Notes: generated by a model not told the origin, from the sequence alone. 64,000 nt of DNA from Poecilobothrus nobilitatus (GCA_947095535.1 OX352773.1:126868830-126932829); one strand, 5' to 3'. Counted from the stretch's first letter, positions 43,940 through 54,639 are shown. Translations and numbers: made by a program.

Positions 43940-44880
43940 GCCAGATTGTCTACTTCTCCATGGAGGAGCCTGAAACCGCCGTCTGCTCTATCAAGCCAAG
44001 CAGAGCACCCAGGCCGGATGGATTACCGGGGGAAATATGGAAACTAGTTTACGGGCTGGGCCTAAGCTCTTGCTGAATATGTACAATGCGCGTCTTGCAG
44101 CGGGAGTCTTCCGTGCGCGCTGGAAAACAGCGCGCCTTGTGCTGATCGGCAAGGGAAAGGGTGACCCGGAGCTTCCATCTTTCTACGGGCCGCTGTGCAT
44201 GCCGGATACGGCGGGGAAGATCTTGGCGAAGCTAATTAGGGCGAGGCTGCATTCCGCTATGGAGGACACAAGGGGGCTTTCTCCGCGGCAGTACGGCTTC
44301 AGGTCCGGTAGGTCAACAGTGGATGCCATTGCCGAGGTGATAAACGCCGTAAAACGGGCGGAGAGTTACAACCAGTTTCTCACGTCGACTGGTCCTCTTG
44401 GTGACGCTCGATGTGAGAAATGCTTTTAACTCTCTCAGATGGGTGGACGTCATCAGGTGCCGGAATGCCTCCTCCAGATGATGGATGATTACCTGGCCGA
44501 CCGGACTCTGATGTACGATACTTCGCAGGGGGCAAGGAGCATGGCGGTTACTGCAGGAGCGGCGCAGGGGTCTGTCCTCGGACCATATCTTTGGAACGCT
44601 GCCTATGACGGCTTGCTGCGTTTGGACATGCCCGACGAGACAATTCTCGTTGGCTATGCCGACGGCGTGGTATTGCTTGTTGAGGCAAGGAGCGTGCAGC
44701 AGGCGCAGCTCAAGCTCAACTAATTCATGCGGCGCATCGGTGCATGAATGGCAAAGCGAGGGCTCTCTTTGGCTCTAAGCAAAACGGAGATCGTGGTTCC
44801 TCACTAGGAGGAGGAGAGCCACTGTCATTCCGCTGCATGTTGGGGAGGTGACAGTAATTTCAAAGCCGGCGGTAAAATAT
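43940..44880 (+). pseudogene. LINE-C: reverse transcriptase
   Basis: PRPDGLPGEIWK (fingers), TARLVLIGKGKGDPE, LSPRQYGFRSGRSTVDAI, a DVRNAFNSL motif A in another frame at about 44406, then AAQGSVLGPYLWN (motif B). The active-site box reads YADGVVLL where YADD is expected, so the second catalytic Asp is lost. SKTEIVVP-type sequence continues to 44800 after a shift. R1-clade by similarity. Confidence 0.85.
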
Positions 44881-45989
44881 CTCGTAGTGCCATTTGTTTA
44901 CTTGCCATTTGGTTAATATAATTATTGTAAAGAATATCGGATGACGTTTTAAAATTATCAAAATATATGACAAAATTGTTATAGTCATTAATATTTTTTG
45001 ATTAGAGATATTTACGCCAGGCTTTGTTTTTCTTATTTCTGAGAGATCTAAGCTCCTTTGTGAACCATGGTGGGCCAGATTGGGAAGATCTTTTTTTTGA
45101 AATAGGAACGAATTGAAAAAAACCTTCGAACATAATTTCATAAAACCTGATTGTCATTTGATTTAGGTCTATATTATTAAATAAAGACGTGAAGTCATAC
45201 GTATTTAAGAAATTTATTAGTCCGGGAAAGTTGGTTTTATTGAAATTAAAACTATAAGAATATGCTGCTTCAAGATTTACGGAATTAGTTAAATAATAGG
45301 TAAAACTTATTGAAGGGTGATAAGGGTCTAACGCAACAAGCGATAATACAGAGTCACAGAAAGTGATATTACACCAATCAGAGGTAAATATTAAATCCAA
45401 TTGCTTATCTTTAAAATTACGATGGTGGGAAACCTGTTGTAAATTCTTGGTATTTAATCCATCAATAAATTGCGAATCAGTTTCACTCTCCGAAATATTC
45501 AGAATCAAAAAAGATTCTTCGTCATGATTAATCCATGTTATATGAGGGAGATTAAAATCTCCACATAAAATTAACTCATCATTAGGACCTGAATTATAGA
45601 AAATCGAATCTATTACATTTAAAAGTAAATATAAATATTTAAATTCGAAGAAGGTGGAATGTATATGTTAACAATATTTACATTTTTGTTTGAAAATTTT
45701 ATATTCACACCTATTATTTCAAGACCGTCTGCGTTAGAAATAGGAATTTCATTTGCATTAAAAGAGTTTATGACGGCAATCAATACAACTCTCCCTTTAG
45801 GAATGTAACTATTAGATACATTAGGTTCAGCATATCTATCTTTTCTAAAAATAGAATATGAGCTATCGAAAAGCTCAAGATTGTTAATAGAAATCTCTTG
45901 TCAGAAAGAGAGACTGTATAGTCGTTGTTGGCAAGAGATTGTTGTGTCATTCTTGTTATCGGTGGTAAAAGCGGATTAATAATTGAAGG
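44881..45989 (-). pseudogene. LINE-B: endonuclease and linker
   Basis: On the minus strand, LILCGDFNLPHITWINHD (about 45590-45530) is the GDFN motif. The frame 45508-45002 gives KQLDLIFTSDWCNITF (D-x-IF motif), LVALDPYHPSISF (where SDH is expected) and SQSGPPWFTKELRSLRNKKN (typical post-endonuclease segment). The upstream part to 45989 is degraded. RT is missing: the element stops at the LINE-C edge. Jockey/I-like LINE; the clade is not settled. Confidence 0.75.
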
Positions 45990-46479
45990 TTAAAGAGTTT
46001 CACCTTGAACATAGTCTATGAATTTAGAAGTAGAAGGAACATTTGGTGAAGTTGAGGAAGAAGGAGGAGGTTCAGTTATCGAAATACAATTAGAATTGCT
46101 AATTTCAAGATCTTTAGTTAGTGATGCAGTATTAAAAGCGTTTATATTGTTATTACTGTTTTGAATAGTATTGTGGTTATGAGATTTGTTGTTCTGATTT
46201 ATGTTTGAAGTAGTGTAAGTATCTGAGTTAGTGTTTACTATGATTAAGGAATTATTTGTGTCTATTGTGCTAGAGTTTAATGACTTGTCAACGGGTAAAC
46301 TATTATTAGGATGAACGGCTAAATTATTAACGTTAATGCTAGAATTAGAATTACTATTATCAGAAACAATCTTATTATTTTTAGATATTATTTTTATATT
46401 ATTACAAGAAATATTTTTATTTTTATTATTATTATTCCTATTTTTATTATTATTATTATTATTACTTCTATTTTTATTA
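45990..46479 (-). pseudogene. LINE-B: Asn-rich ORF1 end or linker region
   Basis: After leaving element T2 the frame reads Asn/Lys-rich (NKNRSNNNNNNKNRNN, then VSDNSNSNSSINVNN), ending SSSTSPNVPSTSKFIDYVQG. The Asn runs come from (TTA/ATT)n DNA. No domain is recognised. The apparent ATG at 46562 lies inside T2, so it is not a real start. Confidence 0.5.
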
Positions 46480-47920
46480 CATCCTACACCTAAAGTATAG
46501 GGCATATTAACTTTGGTATGGTGTTTGTAACCACCAAAAGGAAGCGAGTTAGATATGGACATGTATATATATTCTGAATCAGGATCACCTCCTGAGTCGA
46601 TTTAACGATGTCCGTCCGTCCGTTCGCGAGATAACTCAAAAACTAATAAAGCTATCTTGATGAAATTTATATAGTAGGTTACTAATTACGAAAGGAAGGC
46701 TAAGTTCGAAACTGGACAAAATCGTTCGATTTATGTCTCTAAAATGTGAGAGGATTTGATCCATGGGTTCTGATTTTGGAAGCTTCCGAACGAGCCCCAG
46801 AGCAAACGAGATTATCTCCAAAATCAACGAAGATAGAACCTTTAAATTTTGTACAATGATGTTCCTTCCCGTTCCATTTATGTCTCTGAAATTTAAGAGG
46901 ATTTGGTTCATGTGTTTGGATTTTGGAAGCTTCCGAACGAGCACCAAAGCAAATGAAATTATCTTCAAAACCAATAAAGATATAACCTTTAAATTTGGCA
47001 GAGTGGGGTTCTTTCATGTTTTATTTAAGACTCTGAAAGAGTGTGCTGTTATGTTTCCTTTTCTATAAAATTGGTAACTGACATTTGAAAGAATTTGAAC
47101 CATGGATTCGTATAGTGGAAGCTTCCGAACGAGCCCCAGGGCAAACGAGATTATCTCCAAAACCAACAAAGAGAGAACTTTTAAATTTTTTACAATGATG
47201 TTACTTCCCGTTTGATTTATTCCTCTGAAATTTAAGAGGATAGGTTTGGATTTTGGAAGCTTCAAAGAAATAAACTTTAAATTAGGCAGAATGGTGTTCC
47301 TTCATGTTTGATTTATGTTTCTGAAATTTGTGAGGATTTGGTTCATGGGTTCAAATCTTGGAAGCTTCCACACGAGTCCCAGAGCAAACGAGTATATCTC
47401 CACAACCAACAAAAATAGAACTTTTATATTTAGTACAAAGGTGTTCTGTTATGTTTCCTTTTCTGTAAAATTGGAAACTGACATTTGAAAGAATTTGAAC
47501 CATGGGTTCGTATTTTGGAAACTTCCGGACGAGCACAAGAGCCACGAGCATATCTCCAAAACCAACAAAAGTGGAACCTTTAAATTTAGTACAATGGTGT
47601 TCTGGCATGTTTTTTTATGTTCCTGAGATGGATTCGATGAATTGGAGTGGCAATTCGGGTACCTGACACACACCTCCCAAGGACTAACATTTTTCGAAAT
47701 TAATAAAGATAGAAACTTAAAGTTTTTTACAAAGGTTTTAAGCATATCCCAAAAGGATGTTTCTTTTACGTTCCTGAAATTCAAGTTGAATAAGTCAGAA
47801 AAGGGAAGAAGTTCAAGCAGCTGCCAAAAAAACTTATGGATTTTTAATTTAATTTGAATTATTCAGGTGTAGGGTATTAATAAATCGGTTGCATCGACTT
47901 ACTGTTACATTTACTTGTTT
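46480..47920 (-). mobile_element. element T2 (T-type ends, roughly 147-bp monomers)
   Basis: The right end is at 46480-46620: TACACCTAAAGTATAGGGCA, CCACCAAAAGGAAGCGAG, (GTCC)n at 46609-46625. The left end has AGGTGTAGGGTAT at 47865-47877, then the reverse complement of AAGTCGATGCAAC (47890-47902). The interior repeats AGCTTCCGAACGAGC at 46781, 46928 and 47120, with diverged copies at 47258, 47363 and 47520: an irregular array of a monomer different from that in T1. It splits LINE-B. Confidence 0.85.
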
Positions 47921-48960
47921 TTATTAATTTTATTACTTATAATATTTTTTTTTAATTCTATTATCATTAATATTTAACTTATTACCTAATTTTCTTTTCG
48001 CATCTTTACCTCTAATATCCCGGAATTTTGTAATTGTCGTCCCCTTATTCCAAAATTTAAGATTTTTCCCCTTCATGATTATGTTTTCAGGAACGTGCAC
48101 TTTAAACGACAAGTATTTCGGATTGCGGATGTTTTTGGGAGTTACATTTTTACATATTGCAATATCACATATAAATTTTTGTTTAATATAGCACTCAAGG
48201 ATTTTTTCTGTAGTTTTGCAATTTAACCTTGAAATGCAAAGAGAAAAAGAATGCTATTTTGTAGCCACTTGGACTATTGTAGCCTTAACTCCAGGTTTTG
48301 CTTTATTTTTTTGCTATTTGCCTTTGTGCTAGGTGTGATATTGTCAGTTTGAATAAATACGTCTTTATAAACTATGGATGGTTTATTTGATTTATCAAAT
48401 TGTTGTTGAGTTAACTCACTCATATCGCAATGAGTTTTCTTCTGGCTATGATTAGGTAATTGTTTCCACAGCGTGAAGGGATAAGTTCATGCGATTTAAA
48501 TAGTCCTTCATAAGTTCAACTACGTCTCGAATGCCAACCAGCTCTTTTGATGCTACCGAAAGAAGTTCATTTTTCATATCATTAACCAGATCTGTTAATG
48601 TATTCTTTAATAATTTTTTTCGGTCAGAAAAAAACTGCATAATGCCTGCTTAAAGCTATCGTAGCTTTTGGCCATAGCGTTAAAGCATACCTCATTTAAG
48701 TAAACCATCAACTCGTCTTTAAGAATATGAATAGGCTGGTTTAAATCTAACTTTCGCAAACAAAATGATGCGAAATAAACGTGTTACATGTTTGCAAGCC
48801 CCTGGGGGCATTAATGCAAACCCCATGGAACTTTCTGTTACAGATGCCATTGCATGCGATGACATCTGTTTTGGAATCTATAATAGTACAGAGTACGGCA
48901 CTGCATTTATTTTGATTTATATTAATTAGTAACAGTAATATATAAAAATTTAACAGCAAA
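47921..48960 (-). pseudogene. LINE-B: ORF1 with PHD-like finger
   Basis: The 5' part (48959-48747) has CSAVLCTIIDSKTD, IACNGICNRKFHGVC and HHFVCES, a PHD-like Cys/His series. The frame 48640-48452 (KKLLKNTLTDLVNDMKNELL, GIRDVVELMKDYLNRM) is coiled-coil-like. Further down, frames to about 47930 carry an FKLDLGI-type decayed RRM end. Several shifts are present. LINE-E copy 1 starts about 100 bases away in the opposite direction. Confidence 0.65.
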
Positions 48961-49064
48961 ACAAAATTAATTTTAATAATATAACTCAGTTTTTTAAGAA
49001 TTCAAGTTAAAATTAAAACAAAAGTAAAAAAACTTAAGTGACCTAATTTAAGTAATTATTAAAA

Positions 49065-51208
49065 ATGTTCAAAGAAAAAAAAAATTTTTTTAATTTTATA
49101 TGTCAGCACTTTGTACCACCTGTGCACGAAATATTACTGGAAATTCCAAAGGAGTTCAGTGTAGTGGAAAATGTCACAGATTTTTCCACACTAAGTGTGC
49201 ATCAGTGTCGAAGGAAGTGTTTGAAGCCATTAAATCAGGAAGAGCAATATGGAAATGCTATGAGTGTCCCCCTACTGGTAATTGTACTTTAATAATTGAA
49301 GATAATGATGATGAAGATAACGATTCATCTCCTCAAACCAATTTTCTTGTCAACTTACCAGAAATTGACATAAATGGATGCACTTTGCAAAGTCTAGCTT
49401 TGTATATGAAAACGCTGGTTACTGTAGTGCTTGAGATTCAAAAATCCCAAAATTACTTCCCAGCACAAATGGATGCTACCCAAAATCAATTAAAAACCTT
49501 TGTAAAGTATAATAAACAAGTGCTGGAAGAAAATAAAAAGCTAAAAGAGGAAGCAAAGCTCATTGAGGATAGAACAATTGAACTGAGAAGCATCGTAAAT
49601 AAATTTCAATACCAATTAGATGAAAGTGAACAGAAAAAAAATAACAACAATATAGTACTTTCTGGTCTACCTTCAAATATTGAGAATCCAGTGGATACTG
49701 TACACACGATATTTAACAAAATCCAATCTAGCATTCCTAAGGAGAAATCATAAAAGTATCTAGTTTAAAAAAGTATTTCAAAAATAATTTAAACGAATAC
49801 AATGCTCTATACTTGATAGAGTTGAAATCTGATAAAAATAAAGATAAAGATAAAGATGAAGTTATGGTGGAGAAATCCAGCTACAAAAAATTTTTTCACA
49901 GCGGATGTAAACCTGGAGAAACATGGAAACAAAGAATTATTTTTTTGAAACCATCTTACTTCCCAGCAATCCAAATTATACTATGAGGTAAGCAGCTTAA
50001 AATATCAGAAAAATTTAAATTCCTGAAGAACGGACAGCTCCAAGGAATTTAGAATTGAAAATTTATGCGATATCAGTTTTATAAAAACAAAACACTGCAA
50101 ATAACTGCAATGTACTACATAAAATAACCATTTCAAAACCTTTTACATTTTAAATAAAAAAAAACTTTTAATTTATTTATATTATTATTTTGTGTCTAAA
50201 ATTATTTATAAATTTACACTTTTTAATATTTTTTGTAACAATCCTAACTTTTAAGATAACCTATAACACTGCTTTTGAAAATTTTTACATTCATAAATCA
50301 AATTTAATTTTTTTTCTCATTTAATCTTGAACAATTTGTTAATTAAATCAACACCAACAATTAACTTATTAATTAACTTAATATGTTTCAATATAATTCA
50401 TCAAGTATTAATTTATTTCTCTTTGGTATCTACTTTTTATTCAATTATTTTCACTACTAAATTACATATAGAATTTTTGATTGCTTGATTAAAACAAAAC
50501 TATACAAATAATTATTATGTATACAAAGGAAACTTTTTTTATTTTTTAAAACAAATTTATACTTTAATTCTATAATTACAATATTTCTCTTTCTAAAATT
50601 TATTTACAATAATACACTTTTTTTAATATTCTTTATAATAATTCCAATCAATATAAATATTTTCATTCTTCGATTAAATTCAATATTAATTTTATCTATA
50701 TTATGCAATTTGGTAGTGATTGATATACTGATTTTAATCACTGATAAGTTACATATTAAATTCTTTCCAATCTAACTTTTAACATAACCTGTAACATTGC
50801 TTTTGAAAATTTTTACATTCACATATCAAATTTAATTTGTTTTTCTCATTTAATCTTAAATAATTTGTTAATTAAATCAATAACAACAATTAACTTAACC
50901 TATAACATTCCTTTACTAATATGGTTCAATATAATTAATCAAATATTAATTTAGTTCTCTTTGGTATCTACTTTTTATTCAATAATATTCACTACTAAAT
51001 TGCATATCTATAGATTTTTTTTATTGCTTTATTAAAACAAAACTAAGATTACTATGTATACAAAGCAATATGCTCAAGACTTTATTATTTTTTAAAACAA
51101 ATTTATGATTTAATTCTATAATTACAATATTTATTTTTCTAAAATTAATTGAAAATAATACATTTTTTTTCTTATTTTACTTTCTCCCTTTATATATTTC
51201 ACTTTGCA
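49065..51208 (+). mobile_element. LINE-E copy 1 (5' half only)
   Basis: It has ORF1 and the long AT-rich ORF1-ORF2 spacer, and is then cut at 51208 by element T3 at the point CACTTTGC, corresponding to about 57293 in copy 2. No ORF2. The spacer contains an imperfect direct duplication (GCTTTTGAAAATTTTTACAT at 50271 and 50799). Confidence 0.85.
49100..49753 (+). CDS. LINE-E ORF1 protein: PHD finger, coiled coil, RRM-like start
   Basis: A 217-codon ORF, the best preserved ORF1 here. PHD finger residues 4-55: CTTCARNITG, QCSGKCHRFFHTKC, IWKCYEC (complete C4HC3-type set). An acidic stretch DNDDEDNDSS follows, then helices with heptad character (about 120-180: VLEENKKLKEEAKLIEDR), then IVLSGLPSNIENPVDTVHTI, the beginning of the RRM-like domain. 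A shift at about 49745 ends it; VSSLKKYFKNNLNEYNALYL continues in another frame to about 49985. It would bind element RNA. Confidence 0.8.
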   Translation: MSALCTTCARNITGNSKGVQCSGKCHRFFHTKCASVSKEVFEAIKSGRAIWKCYECPPTGNCTLIIEDNDDEDNDSSPQTNFLVNLPEIDINGCTLQSLALYMKTLVTVVLEIQKSQNYFPAQMDATQNQLKTFVKYNKQVLEENKKLKEEAKLIEDRTIELRSIVNKFQYQLDESEQKKNNNNIVLSGLPSNIENPVDTVHTIFNKIQSSIPKEKS

Positions 51209-51924
51209 AAATATAAACCCATGGACCAAATCCTCTTAAATTTCAGAGACATAAATCGAACGGGAAGGAACATCATTGTACAAAATTTAAAGGTTCTATC
51301 TTTGTTGATTTTGGGGATAATCTCGATTGCTCTGGGGCTCGTTCGGAAGCTTCCAAAATCCGAACCCATGGACCAAATTCTCTCAAATTTCAGAGTCTTA
51401 AATAAAACATGAAAGAACACCACTCTAACAAATTTAAAGGTTATATCTTAGTTGGTTTTGGAGATAATCTCATTTGCTCTGGTGCTCGTTCGGAAGCTTC
51501 GAAAATATAAACCCATGGACAAACTCCTCCTAAATTTCAGAGACATAAATCGAATAGGAAGGAACATCATTGTACAAAATTTAAAGGTTCTATCTTTCTT
51601 GGTTTCGGAGATAATCTCGTTTGCTCCGGAATCATTCGGAAGCTTCCAGAATCTGAACCCATGGACCGATTCTGTCCAAATTCGAACTTAGCCTTCCTTT
51701 CGTGTTTGGTAACCTACTATTTAAATTTCATCAAGATAGCTTCATTAGTTTTTGAGTTATCGTGCGAACGGACGGACGGACGGACGGACATCGTTAAATC
51801 GACTCAGGAGGTGATCCTGATTCAGAATATATATACATGTCCATATCTAACTCGCTTCCTTTTGGTGGTTACAAACACCATACCAAAGTTAATATACCCT
51901 ACACTTTAGGTGTAGGGTATAATA
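51209..51924 (+). mobile_element. element T3 (5'-truncated)
   Basis: It joins LINE-E directly. About 147-bp monomers (TTCGGAAGCTTC at 51342, 51489 and 51635) are of the T2 type. The right end is complete: (GGAC)n about 51768-51790, GATCCTGATTCAGAATATAT, CTTTTGGTGGTTACAAAC, and AGGTGTAGGGTATAA ending near 51922. The left T end is missing. Confidence 0.85.
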
Positions 51925-52237
51925 AGGGTTATGTTATTTGTTATATTTTCCTCTTTTTTTATGTTTTTGGTTTTTATTCTCTTTTTTATTAGATATAAAA
52001 AACAAAAAAAACAAAAAAATATTTATACTTTTGATCTAAATTTTGAATTTAACAGGCCATACAGCCCAGGCAACGATCAAAGTAGTAATTTAATCCTAAT
52101 GTTATTTATTTCATGTGTTATTTTCACATGAAATAAATAACAGATAAATAACAGATTTATTGTAATTTAGAAATACTAGAATAAAAAAAAAAAAAAATCC
52201 AGGTGGGAGTCCGGCACTTTGTGAGTAAAAAAAAAAA
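51925..52237. other. AT-rich spacer with a 17-bp hairpin
   Basis: No gene recognised. GTTATTTATTTCATGTG (52099-52115) is followed after 7 bases by its reverse complement, a perfect 17-bp stem. Confidence 0.6.
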
Positions 52238-52259
52238 TATTATTATTATTACCATTATT

Positions 52260-52290
<31 letters not shown>

Positions 52291-52304
52291 TTATTACTAT
52301 TATT

Positions 52305-52340
<36 letters not shown>
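52238..52340. repeat. (ATT)n tract at the 5' edge of LINE-D
   Basis: About 100 bases of ATT/TTA units with single interruptions, directly before the GC-rich LINE-D sequence. Predicted long Asn or Ile runs here are artefacts of this tract. Confidence 0.93.
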
Positions 52341-52818
52341 TACAACGGGGGGCGGGGGTTTAGATATGCCCGCAGTAAGGAATGCTTGTGGTACGAGTTC
52401 ACTAAAATCCATTCGGTTACTGCCATGTGAGTGTACCGAAGCCATCAGTGTACTCTCACAAAAGGCCTCACCAGCCGTACGTGGCAATGGGGGGCGCACA
52501 TGTTTTTTCCTGCATGGACGATGCAACGACCTGGGCAAAGAATTCAGCTGGGAGGTTGAGACGAACGTCTGCTTGCGACATTAGTGATTCAACGCCTCTT
52601 CGCTGAATTGGGATCCCGGGTGATCTTCGGTTTAGAGATTAGCACGCTCTGAAACCAGGGAAAACACCGGTGTTGATAATTATAACTCAACCGGGAGTTT
52701 GTGCAGGTCAGCTCCCTTTTTGGGGGTCTACAGAACCCTCGGCGAAAGGTTATTGGTTTTCCGGTGGTCTGCTTAAAGAGAGGAAAGGACGGCTGAATGA
52801 ACCTATTAAAATACGCAA

Positions 52819-53620
52819 ATGCATAATAAACATGAAGCGAACAGTGGTGGTGATGATATAGTGTGTGTGGAATCATTCAGGAGAAATGCAAAGGTAATGA
52901 GGACTCCGCCGCAGATTAGTAAGGGTGGCTCGCTGGATGTCCAGATAAATGCGCGAGAGGCACGAATTGCAGAGAACGAAGCAATGGCGAATCCGCTGCC
53001 TCTGGCGGTGGTAGCGAGTTCTCCAAAATAGAGAAGCACGTCTCAAGTCGCGGACGACGTGGCAAGGAGGGAGCAAATGCTACGCAAGTAGTAGACTATA
53101 ATCTGATGCATGCGGGTTGCAATTGGTAGGCAAAAAAACATATCGACGGATATGAAGAACGGGCTGGCCGAACTAGATGAGCTTATTGATGCGATAATGG
53201 CTAGTGGCTCCCAAAATACGAAGCGGGGACGAGCAATAGTCACCGCCCCAATTTTGAAAGATATGGCTGTGATGATCAAGAGAATTCCCATTCTCAGCTA
53301 GAAACGGTTTACCAACAGCCCGCTATTTAGGGAAAAAGGGAAATAAGAAAAGAGTGAAAGCATAGAGAGGAGGAGAATGATTAGAATAAGGAATTGGAAA
53401 AGGTCCAGGAGACACCCAGTACCTGGGTCAAGGTCGGACCTAGAAAAATGAAGAGAGAGAGGAAAGAAAATGCCACGAGCCAAGTAGTGAAGAATGTAAC
53501 CGCTGGAGTTGGGGAGAAAGCCAGTACTAATAAAGGAGCACGAAAGAAAGGACTTCGTCGTGAGGCAATCCTGATTTAACCAGCCCAAGGCAATTCTTAT
53601 TCTGAAGTATTACGCATTAC
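52819..53620 (+). pseudogene. LINE-D: ORF1 N-terminal fragments
   Basis: Short frames at 52819-53031 (KHEANSGGDDIVCVESFRRN, REARIAENEAMANPLP), 53110-53301 (NISTDMKNGLAELDELIDAI) and 53394-53579 (WVKVGPRKMKRERKENATSQ) have the charged, helical character of R1-clade ORF1 N-termini (WxxVGxRKRK-type block before the RRM). They are collinear but shifted. Confidence 0.55.
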
Positions 53621-53630
53621 CAGGAGGGAA

Positions 53631-54209
53631 GTGAACCCTGAGAACACAGGGATAGAGGTAAGAGCGGTTCATACGACGTGGGTCAGAGAATTCCTAGTGG
53701 AACTAGGGGTCGGAACAGGAGACAAAGTTGCATTTGGCGAGTCCCTCAAAGCTATACTGGAGGAGAAGGCCAGCCTTTGCAGCTTAGAACCCAAAGAGAC
53801 GGTGAAGATTAGAGATCTTGATGACCTCACCACCTCGGAGGAAGTGAGTAATGCCATAACAGAAGCTTTGGGCGGGTCTAACAGGAGGGCACCAAAAATA
53901 GCAATAGTGACCATAGGAACAAAGGATGTGCAACAGCTTATAAAAACTCAGCATATAAAAGTGGAATTCGTCTGCTGCATAATAAGGTGGGTAGCTTCGG
54001 CACTCGCCAAAACGGAAATTGTCATTCCCACCAAAACGAGGATCAACACCATTTTACCGTTTATGGTAGGAGAGGACCGCGTGGAGTCAAAAGCTGCTGC
54101 TAAATATCTGGGGGAAGTAAAAAGCTGCAGGGGCATCGACCAAAAACTCATGTTCGGGCAGCACTTGCGGCGGATAGCGGACAAGTCGGTGGCCATGGTT
54201 GCGACTTGA
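53631..54209 (+). pseudogene. LINE-D: ORF1 core fused to RT C-terminus by deletion
   Basis: A single 192-codon frame. Residues about 1-115 (LEPKETVKIRDLDDLTTSEE, VSNAITEALG, KIAIVTIGTKDVQQLI) are the RRM-like core of R1-clade ORF1. From about residue 120 (WVASALAKTEIVIPTKTR, ESKAAAKYLGEVKSC, HLRRIADKSV) it is the region after the RT active site in ORF2. ORF1 zinc knuckles, endonuclease and RT palm are absent. The deletion lies near 53975. Confidence 0.8.
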
Positions 54210-54481
54210 GCAGAATAATGGCTAATACTCATGGGTCTGCCTCAAGTAAGCGACGACTCCTGATGAATACCGTGCAGTCGACGCTGTTATATGGAACGAA
54301 GGTCTGGGGCGATCGAATGCAATTTGAGTGGTACAGAAAAGAGCTAGCTTCTGTCCAGCGACGCGCTGCTCTCCGGGTTGCCTGTTCTTACCGAACAGTT
54401 TCTGAAGCTGCGGTGCTCGTAATTGCTAGAGTTATACCCGTCGGACTCCTGGCATTGGAAAGAAAAAATATATACAGGTGA
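54206..54481 (+). pseudogene. LINE-D: ORF2 C-terminal domain, part 1
   Basis: SRIMANTHGSASSKRRLLM, STLLYGTKVWGDRMQFEWYR and QRRAALRVACSYRTVSEAAV, then ARVIPVGLLALERK: the conserved stretch after RT in R1-clade ORF2. It overlaps the previous frame by four bases through a shift. Confidence 0.85.
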
Positions 54482-54639
54482 AGGACGGAGATCGGGTAAG
54501 AGAGAGCGACCACAGAAGAGAGAAGCTGCACCATGAACAAATGGCAGTAGCTTTGACACGTCGAGCCTAAGAGACGATAGAGCGCTCGGCTTCTGCCGCA
54601 AATAAAGAAGTGAGTTAGTTGTAAGCATGGGGAGGTAAA

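Larger units (their letters stand above)
41487..44880 (+). mobile_element. LINE-C: R1-clade non-LTR retrotransposon, broken
   Basis: A sharply GC-richer island. It has a 5' UTR-like start (41487-42040, sharing GCAGTGAGGAATT and ACTAAAATCC with LINE-D), ORF1 pieces with a zinc-knuckle-like end, an R1-type endonuclease (GDFNAKALEWG, GSDHQY) and RT. It ends near 44880 inside the RT C-terminus, abutting LINE-B. Many frameshifts are present. Confidence 0.85.

Noticed and set aside
45990..46562. 190-aa Asn-rich protein as an intact gene
   Set aside because: Its first 30 codons lie in the end of repeat T2 and the Asn runs come from (TTA)n DNA; only the later part is LINE-B sequence.
46636..47784. 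Several 80-110 codon ORFs in the T2 array, similar to ORFs at 51149-51691
   Set aside because: They read the roughly 147-bp monomer in either direction; the similarity between loci is DNA-level repeat identity, not protein conservation.
52176..52538. 120-aa minus-strand ORF with a long Asn run
   Set aside because: It is the antisense reading of the (ATT)n microsatellite and the LINE-D 5' region.
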